Of a stretch of DNA of 64,000 nucleotides, positions 15,976-25,479 are shown piece after piece. The notes beneath the pieces are model-generated. The model made no database searches, was not told where the DNA came from, and was given only the letters and a program-made list of their open reading frames with translations. This DNA comes from Chelativorans alearensis (GTDB taxonomy: Bacteria > Pseudomonadota > Alphaproteobacteria > Rhizobiales > Rhizobiaceae). Location of the stretch: NCBI RefSeq assembly GCF_010993735.1, contig NZ_WQNI01000013.1, positions 346,665-410,664 of the forward strand, read 5' to 3'. The translations under genes were made by a program, and so were the position numbers. The stretch's first letter is position 1; each line of letters opens with the position of its first letter.

Positions 15976-18015
15976 GTGGAAAGGCGCGTGGAATCCCCGT
16001 CGCTGGGCGTCGACGACGTCCATGTGCGGATGCTCGGCCCTTTGAGAATCAACCGGAATGGCACCGTGCTGGACCTTCCGGCCTCGCGAAAGGTGCGCGC
16101 GCTTTTTGCCTATCTGGCTCTCACCCCACATGCGGTGGGGCGCAGCCGTCTCTGCGAGCTCTTCTGGGACGTTCCGAACGACCCGCGCGGCGAGCTGCGG
16201 TGGTGTCTCAGCAAGCTCAGAGGCATGCTCGACGGGCCTGGCCGGCGCCGGGTCGCGACATCCGACGATATGGTCGCACTCGATCTTAGCGGCTGTTTCG
16301 TGGATGCCGTCGAGATTGCGGCCGCGGCTAGGGAAGGAATAGGGACGCTGGATGCGGAACGCCTGCGAACGCTCTCCTGCCTTTTCGCGGGCGACTTTAT
16401 GGAAGGGCTGGAGATCGACCGCAGCCTGCAGTTCGATAGCTGGCTCATCGCACAAAGACGCAGCCTCAGGGCCTGTCACACGGCTGTGCTGGAGCACCTC
16501 GTAGAAAGCCTCCCTGTGGGCTTCGACGAGGTCTTTCCACTGCTGGACAAGTGGGTCGAGCTTGCCCCGTATGATGGGCGCGCGCATGTGACGCTGCTGC
16601 GCGCGCTGTTGGCGCGCGGCCAAATCGGTGAATGCGAGGAGCATCTTGCCGCGACCGCCAAGCTCTTTGAAGCCGAGGATCTGGATTTCGCACCGATTCG
16701 CGAGGCGTGGCGGACCCTCAGGGACTGGCGGGCAGTCGCATCACGCTCTATCGAAGCGATCCCCGCGGCTTCCGCGTCGGCGACGGTGGCCGGCTCCGCC
16801 GAAGCCGGCGCTTTCACGGCTCGGCGCGCCTCCCTCGCCGTTATGCCTTTTCTGGAGCAAACGAACGCAGGCAGCCTTCGCGGCGGGCTCGCCGACGGCC
16901 TCACCCACGATATCATCACCCGTCTGGCCAAGCTGAGGAGCCTGTTCGTAATCGCACAGGGCTCAGTCTTTGCCCTCGCGGAGCGAAATATCGGGCCCGA
17001 AGACGCCGCCAGGAGGCTCGATATCGACTACGTCGCCAGCGGGATGCTGCGGCGCGAGGCAGGCCGCTTTACCGTGACGATCGAACTGGTCGAGGCGCGT
17101 ACGGCCAGAATCGTTTGGGCGGAGGCCTTCGACCACAAGGCGGACGATGCCTTCATCGTCCTCGACGAAATCGGCAACAGAATTGTTGCCTCGATCGCCA
17201 ACGAGATCGAGGCCGCGGAAAAGAACCGCGCAATCCTCAAGCCGCCTAACTCGCTCGATGCCTGGGAAGCCCATCATCGCGGTCTCTGGCATATGTATCG
17301 CTTCACCAGAGGCGACAACGAGCAGGCCCGGCACTTCTTCGAGATGGCGGTGCGGCTGGATCCGACCTTTGCCCGCGCCTATGCAGGCCTGTCCTTCACC
17401 CACTGGCAGAGCGCCTTTCAGCATTGGGCGGATCGTGAGCGTGAGACCGATCTCGCCTTCGAGGCAGCGGGCCGAAGCCTTATCATTGACGACCACGACC
17501 CGGCTGCTCATTGGGCGATGGGCCGCGCGCTATGGCTGCGCGGGCGACAGGACGAGTCTCTCGGCGAATTGGAGCGGGCGGTGGACCTCAGCCCGAATTT
17601 CGCGCTCGGCCACTATGCGCTCGCCTTCGTCCATTCCCAGTCGGGGGATCCGGGTGCTGCCATCGGGTCAGCCGATCACTCGCGCAGCTTGAGCCCGTTC
17701 GACCCTCTGCTGTTTGCAATGCTTGGCGCGCGGGCGATGGCTCATGTTCGTCTCGGCCAGTTCGAGGAAGCCGCGGAATGGGCGGTCAAGGCGGCCGCGC
17801 GGCCCAATGCCCATGTCGTCATCCGCGCCATAGCCGCTCATTGTCTCGCGTTGGCCGACCGGGTGGAGGAGGGCCGGGCCTATGCGAAGGCTATCCGCGA
17901 GACGCTCCCAAGCTACAGCGTCGACGATTTCCTCACCGCCTTGAGGTTCGCACCCGACGCCGAGGCACTGTTCCGGAAAGGCGCCAAGCGGATCGGCTTT
18001 GGCAGGATCAGATAA
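15976..18015 (+). CDS. SARP/BTAD-type transcriptional regulator with TolB-like and TPR regions
   Basis: This protein of about 679 residues starts with a winged-helix OmpR/SARP DNA-binding region (VRMLGPLRI; LFWDVPNDPRGELRWCLSKLR), then a bacterial transcriptional activation helical domain, a linker rich in alanine and serine, a TolB-N-like segment (RASLAVMPFLEQ to ITRLAKLRSLFVIAQGS) of the kind fused to many adenylate-cyclase-like regulators, and C-terminal TPR repeats (NEQARHFFEMAVRLDPTFARAYAG; SLGELERAVDLSPNFALGHYAL). GTG at 15976 is preferred, with GGAG five bases upstream; an in-frame ATG at 15946 lacks a ribosome site. No catalytic cyclase domain is present. It probably controls the divergent cupin gene and others; the inducer is unknown. 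Confidence 0.75.
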   Translation: MERRVESPSLGVDDVHVRMLGPLRINRNGTVLDLPASRKVRALFAYLALTPHAVGRSRLCELFWDVPNDPRGELRWCLSKLRGMLDGPGRRRVATSDDMVALDLSGCFVDAVEIAAAAREGIGTLDAERLRTLSCLFAGDFMEGLEIDRSLQFDSWLIAQRRSLRACHTAVLEHLVESLPVGFDEVFPLLDKWVELAPYDGRAHVTLLRALLARGQIGECEEHLAATAKLFEAEDLDFAPIREAWRTLRDWRAVASRSIEAIPAASASATVAGSAEAGAFTARRASLAVMPFLEQTNAGSLRGGLADGLTHDIITRLAKLRSLFVIAQGSVFALAERNIGPEDAARRLDIDYVASGMLRREAGRFTVTIELVEARTARIVWAEAFDHKADDAFIVLDEIGNRIVASIANEIEAAEKNRAILKPPNSLDAWEAHHRGLWHMYRFTRGDNEQARHFFEMAVRLDPTFARAYAGLSFTHWQSAFQHWADRERETDLAFEAAGRSLIIDDHDPAAHWAMGRALWLRGRQDESLGELERAVDLSPNFALGHYALAFVHSQSGDPGAAIGSADHSRSLSPFDPLLFAMLGARAMAHVRLGQFEEAAEWAVKAAARPNAHVVIRAIAAHCLALADRVEEGRAYAKAIRETLPSYSVDDFLTALRFAPDAEALFRKGAKRIGFGRIR

Positions 18016-18121
18016 AGCTGCTGGTCCCTACCCGCCAACTGCTTCCCCCCTTTCGCAGACGGGGGAAGCAGAAAACGCCCCTGAAGGCGCCCACCAGGCC
18101 TTTGATATTCTTGAAGAAAAC

Positions 18122-18196
18122 TGGAGCGGGCGAAGGGATTCGAACCCTCGACCCCAACCTTGGCAAGGTTGTGCTCTACCCCTGAGCTACACCCGC
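18122..18196 (-). tRNA. tRNA-Gly (anticodon GCC)
   Basis: The minus strand folds as a full cloverleaf: acceptor arm GCGGGTG with CGCCCGC, anticodon stem CAACC/GGTTG around TTGCCAA, T-loop GGTTCGAATCC, and an encoded CCA at 18122-18124. Anticodon GCC reads GGC/GGU glycine codons, the preferred glycine codons in GC-rich genomes. Confidence 0.97.
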
Positions 18197-18222
18197 TCGC
18201 ACGGCGAAAGCCGTAAGCGGCG

Positions 18223-18253
18223 CTTATATGGCTGAACTGCCGGCCGATTGCAA
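18223..18253 (-). promoter_or_regulatory. Probable promoter of tRNA-Gly
   Basis: On the minus strand TTGCAA (18248-18253) precedes TATAAG (18223-18228) by 19 bases, about 27 bases upstream of the tRNA 5' end. The spacer is a little long, and an overlapping CATATA would give a 17-base spacer. The rest of the 205-base gap up to 18401 shows nothing else. Confidence 0.45.
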
Positions 18254-18401
18254 CAGGGAATTCGTGCCGGCTTTGCATTCGCCCGGGGCGCCGGGTGCTT
18301 CCACAAACATCGGTCGTTCGCTGCCGCTGGCGGTCGTGCTTGCAAAAAGGCGGCGGGAGCGCATACACCGGTGTGGTGCCAGCTATTCGAAGTGAGGGGT
18401 C

Positions 18402-18899
18402 ATGCCGAGATCGCCGGAAGAACTGATGGATTATCTCGCGGGACTCGGCATCGTGGTGACGACCCATCGCCATCCTCCGCTTTTCACGGTCGAGGAATCG
18501 CAAGACCTGCGTGGCGAAATTTCCGGCGGTCATACAAAAAACCTGCTCTTGAAGGATAAGAAGGATCGGTATTTCCTGGTGACGGTCGAAGAGGATGCGC
18601 GGGTGGACCTCAAGACGATTCACCATGCGATCGGCGCGTCCGGCCGCGTGTCCTTCGGCAAGCCGGACAGGCTTATGGCTCTGCTCGGGGTTACCCCCGG
18701 TGCCGTCACCGTCTTCGGCGTGGTCAACGATAGCGAGCGGAAGGTTACCGTGGTGCTGGACGAAGCGCTCCTGGAGCACGAGATCATCAACGCGCATCCG
18801 CTTCACAATGAGGCGACGATATCAATCCGCAGGGCCGACCTCATGCGTTTCCTCGAAACGACCGGGCACCGGCCGCTCGTCTTGAAAGTTTCGCAATGA
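18402..18899 (+). CDS. YbaK/ProX-type aminoacyl-tRNA deacylase
   Basis: This 165-residue cytoplasmic protein matches the YbaK/ProRS-editing family over its whole length: TTHRHPPLFTVEESQ, the GGHTKNLLLKDKKDRYFLVT block with the conserved lysine, LGVTPGAVTVFG and the final HPLHNEATI region. Such free-standing deacylases hydrolyse mischarged Ala-tRNA(Pro) or related species and guard translation. The gene stands alone on the plus strand, followed after 91 bases by the thioredoxin-TPR gene. Length and motifs agree with ProX (about 165-170 residues). Confidence 0.88.
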   Translation: MPRSPEELMDYLAGLGIVVTTHRHPPLFTVEESQDLRGEISGGHTKNLLLKDKKDRYFLVTVEEDARVDLKTIHHAIGASGRVSFGKPDRLMALLGVTPGAVTVFGVVNDSERKVTVVLDEALLEHEIINAHPLHNEATISIRRADLMRFLETTGHRPLVLKVSQ

Positions 18900-18990
18900 T
18901 CGCCACATCACGTTTTCCGCTCTTATCGGCGAGACGGCGCCCCGGCGTTGCCTTGGCGAGCAGGCGCGTCAAGTACACGAAGGGGCAGAA

Positions 18991-19980
18991 ATGAGCAACC
19001 ACGACAATCCCTATGGCGGAACAGGCGGTCAGATGACGGCGAATGTCAGTTTCGGCGGGCCAGGCGGCGAGGCGGGAAGCGGCAACGGCTTCGCGGAGGC
19101 CGCTCCCGGGGCGTCCGGTCTTATCAAGGACACGTCGACGGCGTCCTTTGCCGCCGATGTCGTCCAGGAGTCGAGCCGCCAGCCGGTGCTGGTGGATTTC
19201 TGGGCGCCGTGGTGCGGCCCCTGCAAGCAGCTTACGCCGGCGCTCGAGAAGGTGGTGCGCGAGGCAGGCGGCGGCGTCAAGCTCGTGAAGCTGAACATCG
19301 ATGAGCACCCGGCCATTCCCGGCCAACTCGGCATCCAGTCGATTCCCGCCGTCATCGCCTTCAAGGACGGCCAGCCCGTCGACGGTTTCATGGGTGCCGT
19401 TCCAGAGAGCCAGATTCGCGACTTCGTGAAGAAGCTCTCGGCCGGTGGCGGCAACCGCGTCGAGGAAGCGTTGGCAGCGGCGGCGGAGGCGCGCGAGGCC
19501 GGCGACCAGCAGATGGCGGCGCAGATCTATTCGGCGGTCCTGCAGCAGGAGCCGGAGCATGTGGAGGCGTTGGCGGCCCTTGCCGACCTCCTGTTCGAGG
19601 CGGGGCAGGCCGACGAGGCACGGGCTGTGCTCGAGCGGGTGCCGGAAGCGAAGAAGGATGCCGCTTCCGTTGCCGCAGTGCGGGCCAAGATGGCGCTGGC
19701 CGAACAGGTGGCGGGGCTCGGCGACCCGGTCGCCCTGCAGAGGCGGCTTGAGGCGGACCCTGCCGACCATCAGGCGCGCTTCGATCTGGCGCTCATCCGA
19801 AACGCGGAGGGAAAGCGCGAGGAAGCGGCGGAACACCTGCTCGTCGTCGTCAGGGCGGATCGGAGCTGGAATGACGACGCAGCACGGGCGAAGCTTCTGG
19901 AGCTCTTCGATGCCTGGGGGATGAGCGATCCGGCGACCCTTTCGGCCAGGCGCAAGCTTTCCTCGCTGCTGTTTTCCTGA
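18991..19980 (+). CDS. Thioredoxin-domain TPR co-chaperone (CnoX/YbbN-like)
   Basis: This 329-residue protein has a glycine-rich N-terminal extension of about 50 residues, a thioredoxin domain with the active site WCGPCKQL (two cysteines intact) at about residues 72-79 and cis-proline region IQSIPAV, then a C-terminal helical TPR region (EEALAAAAEAREAGDQQMAA onward) ending in PATLSARRKLSSLLFS. This is the architecture of CnoX/YbbN, a chaperedoxin that protects cytosolic proteins during oxidative stress. Intact CxxC suggests redox activity, unlike E. coli YbbN (SxxC). It precedes the Trm112 gene by 126 bases. Confidence 0.88.
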   Translation: MSNHDNPYGGTGGQMTANVSFGGPGGEAGSGNGFAEAAPGASGLIKDTSTASFAADVVQESSRQPVLVDFWAPWCGPCKQLTPALEKVVREAGGGVKLVKLNIDEHPAIPGQLGIQSIPAVIAFKDGQPVDGFMGAVPESQIRDFVKKLSAGGGNRVEEALAAAAEAREAGDQQMAAQIYSAVLQQEPEHVEALAALADLLFEAGQADEARAVLERVPEAKKDAASVAAVRAKMALAEQVAGLGDPVALQRRLEADPADHQARFDLALIRNAEGKREEAAEHLLVVVRADRSWNDDAARAKLLELFDAWGMSDPATLSARRKLSSLLFS

Positions 19981-20106
19981 GTGCCGCTCCCGTACGGGCG
20001 AAATATAGGGGCGCCGGACGCCCTCTCGCTCGTCCCGCCATCATGCTATGAATGGGCGAGGAAGTGTGTTCGGTGGACAGTGGAGTGGAGCGGAGACGCC
20101 GGTGAC

Positions 20107-20316
20107 ATGACTGACAGAGGGCGGAGCGAACAGGCCTTGATCGAGCCGAAGCTTCTGGAGCTTCTGGTTTGTCCCCTCACCAGGGGCCCGCTTAAATGGG
20201 ACCCGGCGGGCAGCGAGCTGATCTCCAGGGCGGCCCAGCTTGCTTATCCGGTGCGCGACGGCGTTCCCGTCATGCTGCCGTCGGAAGCGCGGCCACTGGA
20301 TCCGGACCACCCCTGA
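20107..20316 (+). CDS. Trm112-family small protein
   Basis: This 69-residue protein matches bacterial Trm112-like proteins (YcaR type): [36 protein letters not shown] and the end SEARPL. Eukaryotic Trm112 activates methyltransferases; the bacterial role is undefined. Only one cysteine of the usual N-terminal CPxC-like pair is present. The ATG at 20107 gives the normal family length; a longer in-frame region upstream shows no similarity. It is convergent with dnaE2, with a palindromic repeat between. Confidence 0.85.
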   Translation: MTDRGRSEQALIEPKLLELLVCPLTRGPLKWDPAGSELISRAAQLAYPVRDGVPVMLPSEARPLDPDHP

Positions 20317-20347
20317 CGTGAGGCCACGTCCTTTCCGCTTGGCTTTT

Positions 20348-20491
20348 TAGAGCATGATCCCGAAAGTGGATGCCGGTTTTGGGAAAGATAAGCGGCATCC
20401 AGGAAGTGGAAACCGGTTTTTCCGTCCGGAATTGCGATAAAACAAGGAGTTAGATCAGTTCATTGATTCCATGAAACGATGAACGGCTCTA
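20348..20491. repeat. Rhizobial-type palindromic interspersed element, copy 1
   Basis: The element begins TAGAGC and ends GCTCTA, and inside it carries GTGGAAACCGGTTTTTCC and CCGGAATTGCG. The second copy at 45405-45510 shares about 100 bases of this core with few differences. The dnaE2 stop codon (TAG, read on the minus strand at 20489-20491) lies in its terminal inverted repeat. It occupies most of the 172-base gap between the convergent Trm112 and dnaE2 genes. Confidence 0.8.
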
Positions 20492-23400
20492 ATGGAAATT
20501 CCGCCCCTTGGGCATGACGGCGGCGGCTTGGGCGCGCACCAGCCGCGGGGCTCCCTCCGATGGCGGCGGTCTGCCTTGCGCAGCCGGAGCGCCCGGCTGT
20601 TTCGCCTCGGTCCACCTGCCGTCCTCCCTTTGCCGTTCGTCCTTGACAAGGATGTCGAGCCAGATGCTCAGGTCTTCGATCCGCTCGGCGATGAGGTGGA
20701 TGACGCCCGAGGCCGCCTGGAGGCGACCCGTGACGCGCACGAAGCGGGCGCCCAGCACCTGCGGCCGGAAACGCTCGAAGGTTTTGTGCCAGACGACGAT
20801 GTTGGCGATGCCGGTTTCGTCCTCGAGGGTCATGAAGATGACGCCTTTGGAGGTGCCGGGGCGCTGGCGGATGAGCACCAGGCCGGCGACGGAAAGGCGG
20901 CGCCCGTTACCCATCACCGGCAGACTTTCGTTGGAGGTCACGCCTTCCGCATCGAGGCGGGTGCGCAGGAAGGAGACAGGATGCGCCTTGAGCGACAGAC
21001 CGAGCGCGCGGTAATCGTGCACCACGTGTTCGCCGAGCGGCATGGGCGGCAGGCGCATCTCCGGCTCGCGGTCGGCAAGGCGCAGGCTTGGCCGGTCGAA
21101 AAGCGGCAAGCGCTCGGCGGCGGCTTTCTCGTCCAGCGCCCGCGCGGCCCAAAGTGCCGAGCGCCTGTCGAGGCCGAGGGAGCGGAAGGCATCGGCCTCC
21201 GCCAGACGGGCGACGGTGCTTTTGCCCAAGCCCGCGCGCAGCCACAGGTCGCGCACGGAATCGTAGCCGGCACCGCGATTTTCCACCAGCCGCTTCACGT
21301 CCTCCTCCGAAAGCCCCTTGACCTGGCGCAAGCCGAGGCGCACGGCGTGCCGTGTCGCAATGACCGGGCGCATCTGTGTATGCCGGTCCGCCACGCGGGC
21401 ACGGTCAAAGGGGGCTTCTTCCAGCGTGCAGTCCCATTCGGACAGGTTGATGTCCGCGGCGCGAACCTCGACACCATGCTCGCGCGCGTCGCGCACGAGC
21501 TGCGCCGGCGCGTAGAAGCCCATGGGCTGGGCGTTGAGGATCGCCGCGCAGAAGACGTCCGGATAGAAGGTCTTGAACCACGCGGAGGCATAGACGAGGA
21601 GGGCGAAGGAGGCGGCGTGGCTTTCGGGGAAGCCGTAGTCGCCGAACCCTTCGATCTGCTTGAAGCAGCGCTCGGCGAACTCGCGCGGATAGCCCCGCGA
21701 CACCATGCCGTCGATCATCTTCTGGCGGTACTCGTGGATCGTGCCCGTGCGCCTGAAAGTCGCCATCGCGCGGCGCAACTGGTCGGCCTCGCCGGGGGAA
21801 AAGCCGCCGGCCACGACGGCGATCTTCATCGCCTGTTCCTGGAAGAGCGGCACGCCGAGCGTTCTCTCCAGAATGGCCTTGAGTTCCGGCCGCACGTATT
21901 CCGGCTTTTCCTTTCCCTCACGCCGGCGAAGATAGGGATGCACCATGTCGCCCTGGATGGGCCCCGGCCTGACGATGGCCACCTCGATAACGAGATCATA
22001 GAATTTGCGCGGCTTGAGGCGGGGGAGCATCGACATCTGTGCGCGGGACTCGACCTGGAAGACGCCGAGCGTGTCCGCCCGGCAGATCATGTCGTAGACG
22101 CGCCGGTCCTTGATCGGGACCGTTGCCAGTTCGAGAGGCCGGCCATGGTCGTCCCGAACGTCGTAGTGTTCCTTCAGTAGCTCGAATGAACGCCGCAGGC
22201 AGGACAGCATGCCGAGCGCCAGGACATCGACCTTAAGCATCTTGACCGCATCGAGGTCGTCCTTGTCCCACTCCACCATCTTGCGCTCGTCCATCGCCGT
22301 CTTGACGATGGGGACCATCTCGTCGAGCCGGTCCCTGGTGATGACGAAGCCGCCGACATGTTGAGACAGGTGACGCGGGAAACCTAAAATCTCATTCGCG
22401 CGGTCGACCAGATGCTTTGTCCGAGGGTCGGCTTTATCGAGGCCGGCGGCGCCTGTCTCCGTGTCGCCGAGCTCGGCGCTCGACCAACCCCAGATCGAGC
22501 CGGAGAGCGCGGCCATCGTGTCCTCGGAGAGGCCGAGCGCCTTGGCGACCTCGCGCAGTGCGGAGCGGCCGCGATAGGTGACGACAGAGGCGGCGAGTGC
22601 GGTCCGCTTCTCACTGTACTTCCTGTAGATATAAGCGATGACGTCGTCGCGCCGGCTATGCTCGAAATCGACATCGATGTCCGGCGGTTCGTTGCGCTCC
22701 TTTGAAATGAAGCGCTCGAAAAGGGTATCGATGATGTCCGGTCCGACATCGGTGATGAACAGGCAGTAACAGACAATGGAATTGGCGGCCGAACCCCGGC
22801 CCTGGCAGAGGATACCTTTCCCGCGGGCAAACTTCATGATGTCGTGGACGGTCAGGAAGTAGCGGGCGTATTGCAACTCGCGGACCGTCTCCAGCTCGTG
22901 CCGGATTATCGCCTCTATCTTGGGAGAAACGCCGTCTGGGAACCGCTTGCGCGCGCCTTCCCAGGTGAGCCGTTCGAGCTCCTCCTGAGGCGGAAGGCCG
23001 GATTCCGTCGGTTCGTCGGGATAATTGTATTGAAGCTCTGCGAGCGAGAAGGAAAGGCTTTCGGCAAAACGGATCGTCTCGGTGAGCGCTTCGGGGTAGT
23101 GACGGAAGAGCCGTGTCATTTCCTCCGGCGGTTTCAGGTGGCGCTCGGCGTTGGCTTCGAGGGCGAAGCCTGTCTCCGTTATCGGCGTGTTCAACCGGAT
23201 CGCGGTCAGCACATCCTGCAGCGGGCGCCGCTCCGCTGCATGATAGAGCACGTCATTGGTCGCCATCAGCGGCAGGCTCGAGGCCTCTGCCATATTTGCC
23301 GCCTGGGCCAGCTTCCAGCGGTCATTCCCGCCATAGGAAGGTGCTACCGCAAGCCGGACCGCTCGCCCAAAGCGGTCCTTCAGGCGCTTGAGGAAGGAAA

Positions 23401-23845
23401 GCGTTTCCTCCGGCTGCGCTTCAAGATCGGGCAGGGCGGCGAGCGAGATGCGATCCCCCCATTCGAAGAGGTCTTTCGCGAAAAGGACGAGCGCGCCCTT
23501 TTCGCTTTCCTCGCGCAGATTTGCTTCTGTCAGCATCCGGCAGAGATACGCCCAGCCCTGCCGGTCTTGCGGATAGGCAAGAATATCCGGTGTGCCGTCG
23601 GAGAAGACGAGCCGGCTGCCGGGGTGATAAGGAAGCTGGGTCAGCTCGGCATTCTCCGTCAGCTTGATGTGTTTGGACTGGCTCCAGGCCCGCACCACGC
23701 CCGCCACGGTGTTGCGGTCGGCAAGGCCCAGGGCCGAATGGCCGAGCAACTTTGCCGCGACGACCAACTCCTCCGGCTTCGAAGCGCCGCGCAGGAAGGA
23801 GAAGTTCGACTGCACGCCGAATTCAGCATAGGCGGGGGCGCTCAT
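20489..23845 (-). CDS. dnaE2: Error-prone DNA polymerase III alpha-type subunit DnaE2
   Basis: This 1118-residue C-family polymerase has an N-terminal PHP domain (EFGVQSNFSFLRGASKPEELV), the palm with PDIDVDFEHSRRDDVI and the metal-binding aspartates, GRGSAANSIVCY, a helix-hairpin-helix block (VKGLSEEDVKRLVE) and an OB-fold C-terminus (VAGLVLIRQRPGTSKGVIFMTLEDE). DnaE2 performs translesion synthesis with ImuA and ImuB after DNA damage. The start at 23845 overlaps the imuB stop by ATGA; frames further upstream belong to the imuB shadow. Expected regulation is by LexA from the promoter before imuA. Confidence 0.95.
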   Translation of the reverse strand: MSAPAYAEFGVQSNFSFLRGASKPEELVVAAKLLGHSALGLADRNTVAGVVRAWSQSKHIKLTENAELTQLPYHPGSRLVFSDGTPDILAYPQDRQGWAYLCRMLTEANLREESEKGALVLFAKDLFEWGDRISLAALPDLEAQPEETLSFLKRLKDRFGRAVRLAVAPSYGGNDRWKLAQAANMAEASSLPLMATNDVLYHAAERRPLQDVLTAIRLNTPITETGFALEANAERHLKPPEEMTRLFRHYPEALTETIRFAESLSFSLAELQYNYPDEPTESGLPPQEELERLTWEGARKRFPDGVSPKIEAIIRHELETVRELQYARYFLTVHDIMKFARGKGILCQGRGSAANSIVCYCLFITDVGPDIIDTLFERFISKERNEPPDIDVDFEHSRRDDVIAYIYRKYSEKRTALAASVVTYRGRSALREVAKALGLSEDTMAALSGSIWGWSSAELGDTETGAAGLDKADPRTKHLVDRANEILGFPRHLSQHVGGFVITRDRLDEMVPIVKTAMDERKMVEWDKDDLDAVKMLKVDVLALGMLSCLRRSFELLKEHYDVRDDHGRPLELATVPIKDRRVYDMICRADTLGVFQVESRAQMSMLPRLKPRKFYDLVIEVAIVRPGPIQGDMVHPYLRRREGKEKPEYVRPELKAILERTLGVPLFQEQAMKIAVVAGGFSPGEADQLRRAMATFRRTGTIHEYRQKMIDGMVSRGYPREFAERCFKQIEGFGDYGFPESHAASFALLVYASAWFKTFYPDVFCAAILNAQPMGFYAPAQLVRDAREHGVEVRAADINLSEWDCTLEEAPFDRARVADRHTQMRPVIATRHAVRLGLRQVKGLSEEDVKRLVENRGAGYDSVRDLWLRAGLGKSTVARLAEADAFRSLGLDRRSALWAARALDEKAAAERLPLFDRPSLRLADREPEMRLPPMPLGEHVVHDYRALGLSLKAHPVSFLRTRLDAEGVTSNESLPVMGNGRRLSVAGLVLIRQRPGTSKGVIFMTLEDETGIANIVVWHKTFERFRPQVLGARFVRVTGRLQAASGVIHLIAERIEDLSIWLDILVKDERQREDGRWTEAKQPGAPAAQGRPPPSEGAPRLVRAQAAAVMPKGRNFH

Positions 23846-25479
23846 GGGAAAATCCCGTGCAGGAACCATCGCGGTGCGGCGGTCTCGCCATAAAGTCCCT
23901 CCCGGTAGAGCCAGTAGCGGCGGCCGGCCATGTCCTCGACGTGGAAATAATCGCGCGTGGGCGCAGGAGGGTCCTCGTGCCACCATTCGGAGGCGATGCG
24001 CTCGGGCCCCTCCGCGCGTGCCACACGGTAAAGCGCCCGCCGCCAGCGGAAGGAAAGGGGCGGGCCTTCGGGGACTTCCGCCGAGGCCGTCACCGGCTCG
24101 GGCTTTTCCAGAAGCCGGATGGGACGAGCCCCGGCCGTCGGCAGCGGTCCCGTTGTCCCTGTCGGCCGGGCGCGCGCCTCCTCCTCGATGGGAGCGAAGC
24201 GGGCCCTGCGCTCGGGCACGTGGCTCTCGACCAAGGCCGGGACGAGAATGGCGCCGTTGCCGAGGCGCGCGCGAATGCGGTCGGCAAGGAGGGAAAGCGC
24301 CTCCTCTTCCTCCGATGCGTGCCCCGAAAAATCCGCTTGCTGCATCACGAAGGGCACAGCGACGGCAACCGAAAGCCGTACCAGATCGAAGCCGTATCCG
24401 GCATCGAGGCTGTTTTCGAGGGCGGTCAGCCTCTCTTGGAACAGCCTTGCGATCAGCGGCGGCTCACGCAACGGACGCGACGTGCCCACCCGAATGCGCA
24501 CCACGGCACCGTCGACCCGGAAAAGGGAAAGCTGTAGCCGCCTTGCGCCTTCGCCGCGCCGCTCCAGATCGCCCTTCAAGGTGCGGGCAAGAATGAGGAC
24601 CAGCCGCTCGATATCCTCCCTGGTGCCGATCGGCTCTGCAAGCTGGCGTTCGACAGAGAGCGGCGCCACGGGAAGGCGTGGCGAGATGACTTCCTCGATC
24701 ATCCCCAGGGCCTGGTCCAGACGGGTGATGAGCATGCTCCCGAAGCGGCGGGCGAGCGGCGCGCGCGGTGCGCCGAGCAGTGCCCCGACATGGCGCAGGC
24801 CCACGCTTTCGAGGCCGAACCGGGTCTTCTCCTCCAGGCGCAAAGCGGCAAGGGGCAAAGGGGCAAGCGCGTGCTCCTCCTCGCCCGCAGGCACGTTCCG
24901 GTCGCGGCCTTCATAGTAGCGCGTCGCCGCCCAGGCCATGCCCGGCGTGGAGGCGAGAGCGGCGCGCGCGTCGAACCCTTGATGCGTGAGCCGGCGGACG
25001 ATCTCCTCCAGCATCGCATCCTCGCCGCCGAAAAGATGCGCGCAGCCGTTGATGTCGAGGAAGAGTCCATCCGCGCCGTTGAGAGCCACCAGCGGTGTGA
25101 AGCGGTCACACCAGTCGGCCAAGCTTTCCAGCAGCCGCCGGTCGGCATCCGGATCGGCCTCGATGATCTCGATCCTCGGATGCATGGCGCGTGCGTCGGC
25201 AATACCCATCCCCGGCTTCAGGCCGAGTGAGGCGGCCCGCTCGTCCAGGGCGGCGATGCGCTGGGTGTTGCCCTCCCGGCAGCTTATGACCAGTGACGGA
25301 AAGTCAGCCTGCGCGCCTCTCCTTGCGCGCAGGCGCCAGCCCGCCCCGTACCGGCGGCGCAGGATCCGGTCGGTCGAAAGATGCGGTAGCCATACCGCCA
25401 GTATCCTGCGCTCCCCGGCTGCTCTTGAAAGCAGATCCCCGTTCCCCGGTGGGCCATCTTTCCTGAAAAACGAAGTCAT
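23842..25479 (-). CDS. imuB: Y-family polymerase-like mutasome protein ImuB
   Basis: This protein of about 545 residues is related to Y-family polymerases (WLPHLSTDRILRRR; DGLFLDINGCAHLFGGEDAM). ImuB proteins are thought to be catalytically inert and to bridge DnaE2, ImuA and the sliding clamp; a QLSLF pentapeptide at about residue 316 fits the beta-clamp-binding consensus. The start is uncertain: the ATG at 25479 follows GGAA and CCCCC and overlaps imuA by 176 bases, while the conserved part begins about 25 codons later. It is coupled to dnaE2 by an ATGA overlap. Confidence 0.9.
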   Translation of the reverse strand: MTSFFRKDGPPGNGDLLSRAAGERRILAVWLPHLSTDRILRRRYGAGWRLRARRGAQADFPSLVISCREGNTQRIAALDERAASLGLKPGMGIADARAMHPRIEIIEADPDADRRLLESLADWCDRFTPLVALNGADGLFLDINGCAHLFGGEDAMLEEIVRRLTHQGFDARAALASTPGMAWAATRYYEGRDRNVPAGEEEHALAPLPLAALRLEEKTRFGLESVGLRHVGALLGAPRAPLARRFGSMLITRLDQALGMIEEVISPRLPVAPLSVERQLAEPIGTREDIERLVLILARTLKGDLERRGEGARRLQLSLFRVDGAVVRIRVGTSRPLREPPLIARLFQERLTALENSLDAGYGFDLVRLSVAVAVPFVMQQADFSGHASEEEEALSLLADRIRARLGNGAILVPALVESHVPERRARFAPIEEEARARPTGTTGPLPTAGARPIRLLEKPEPVTASAEVPEGPPLSFRWRRALYRVARAEGPERIASEWWHEDPPAPTRDYFHVEDMAGRRYWLYREGLYGETAAPRWFLHGIFP

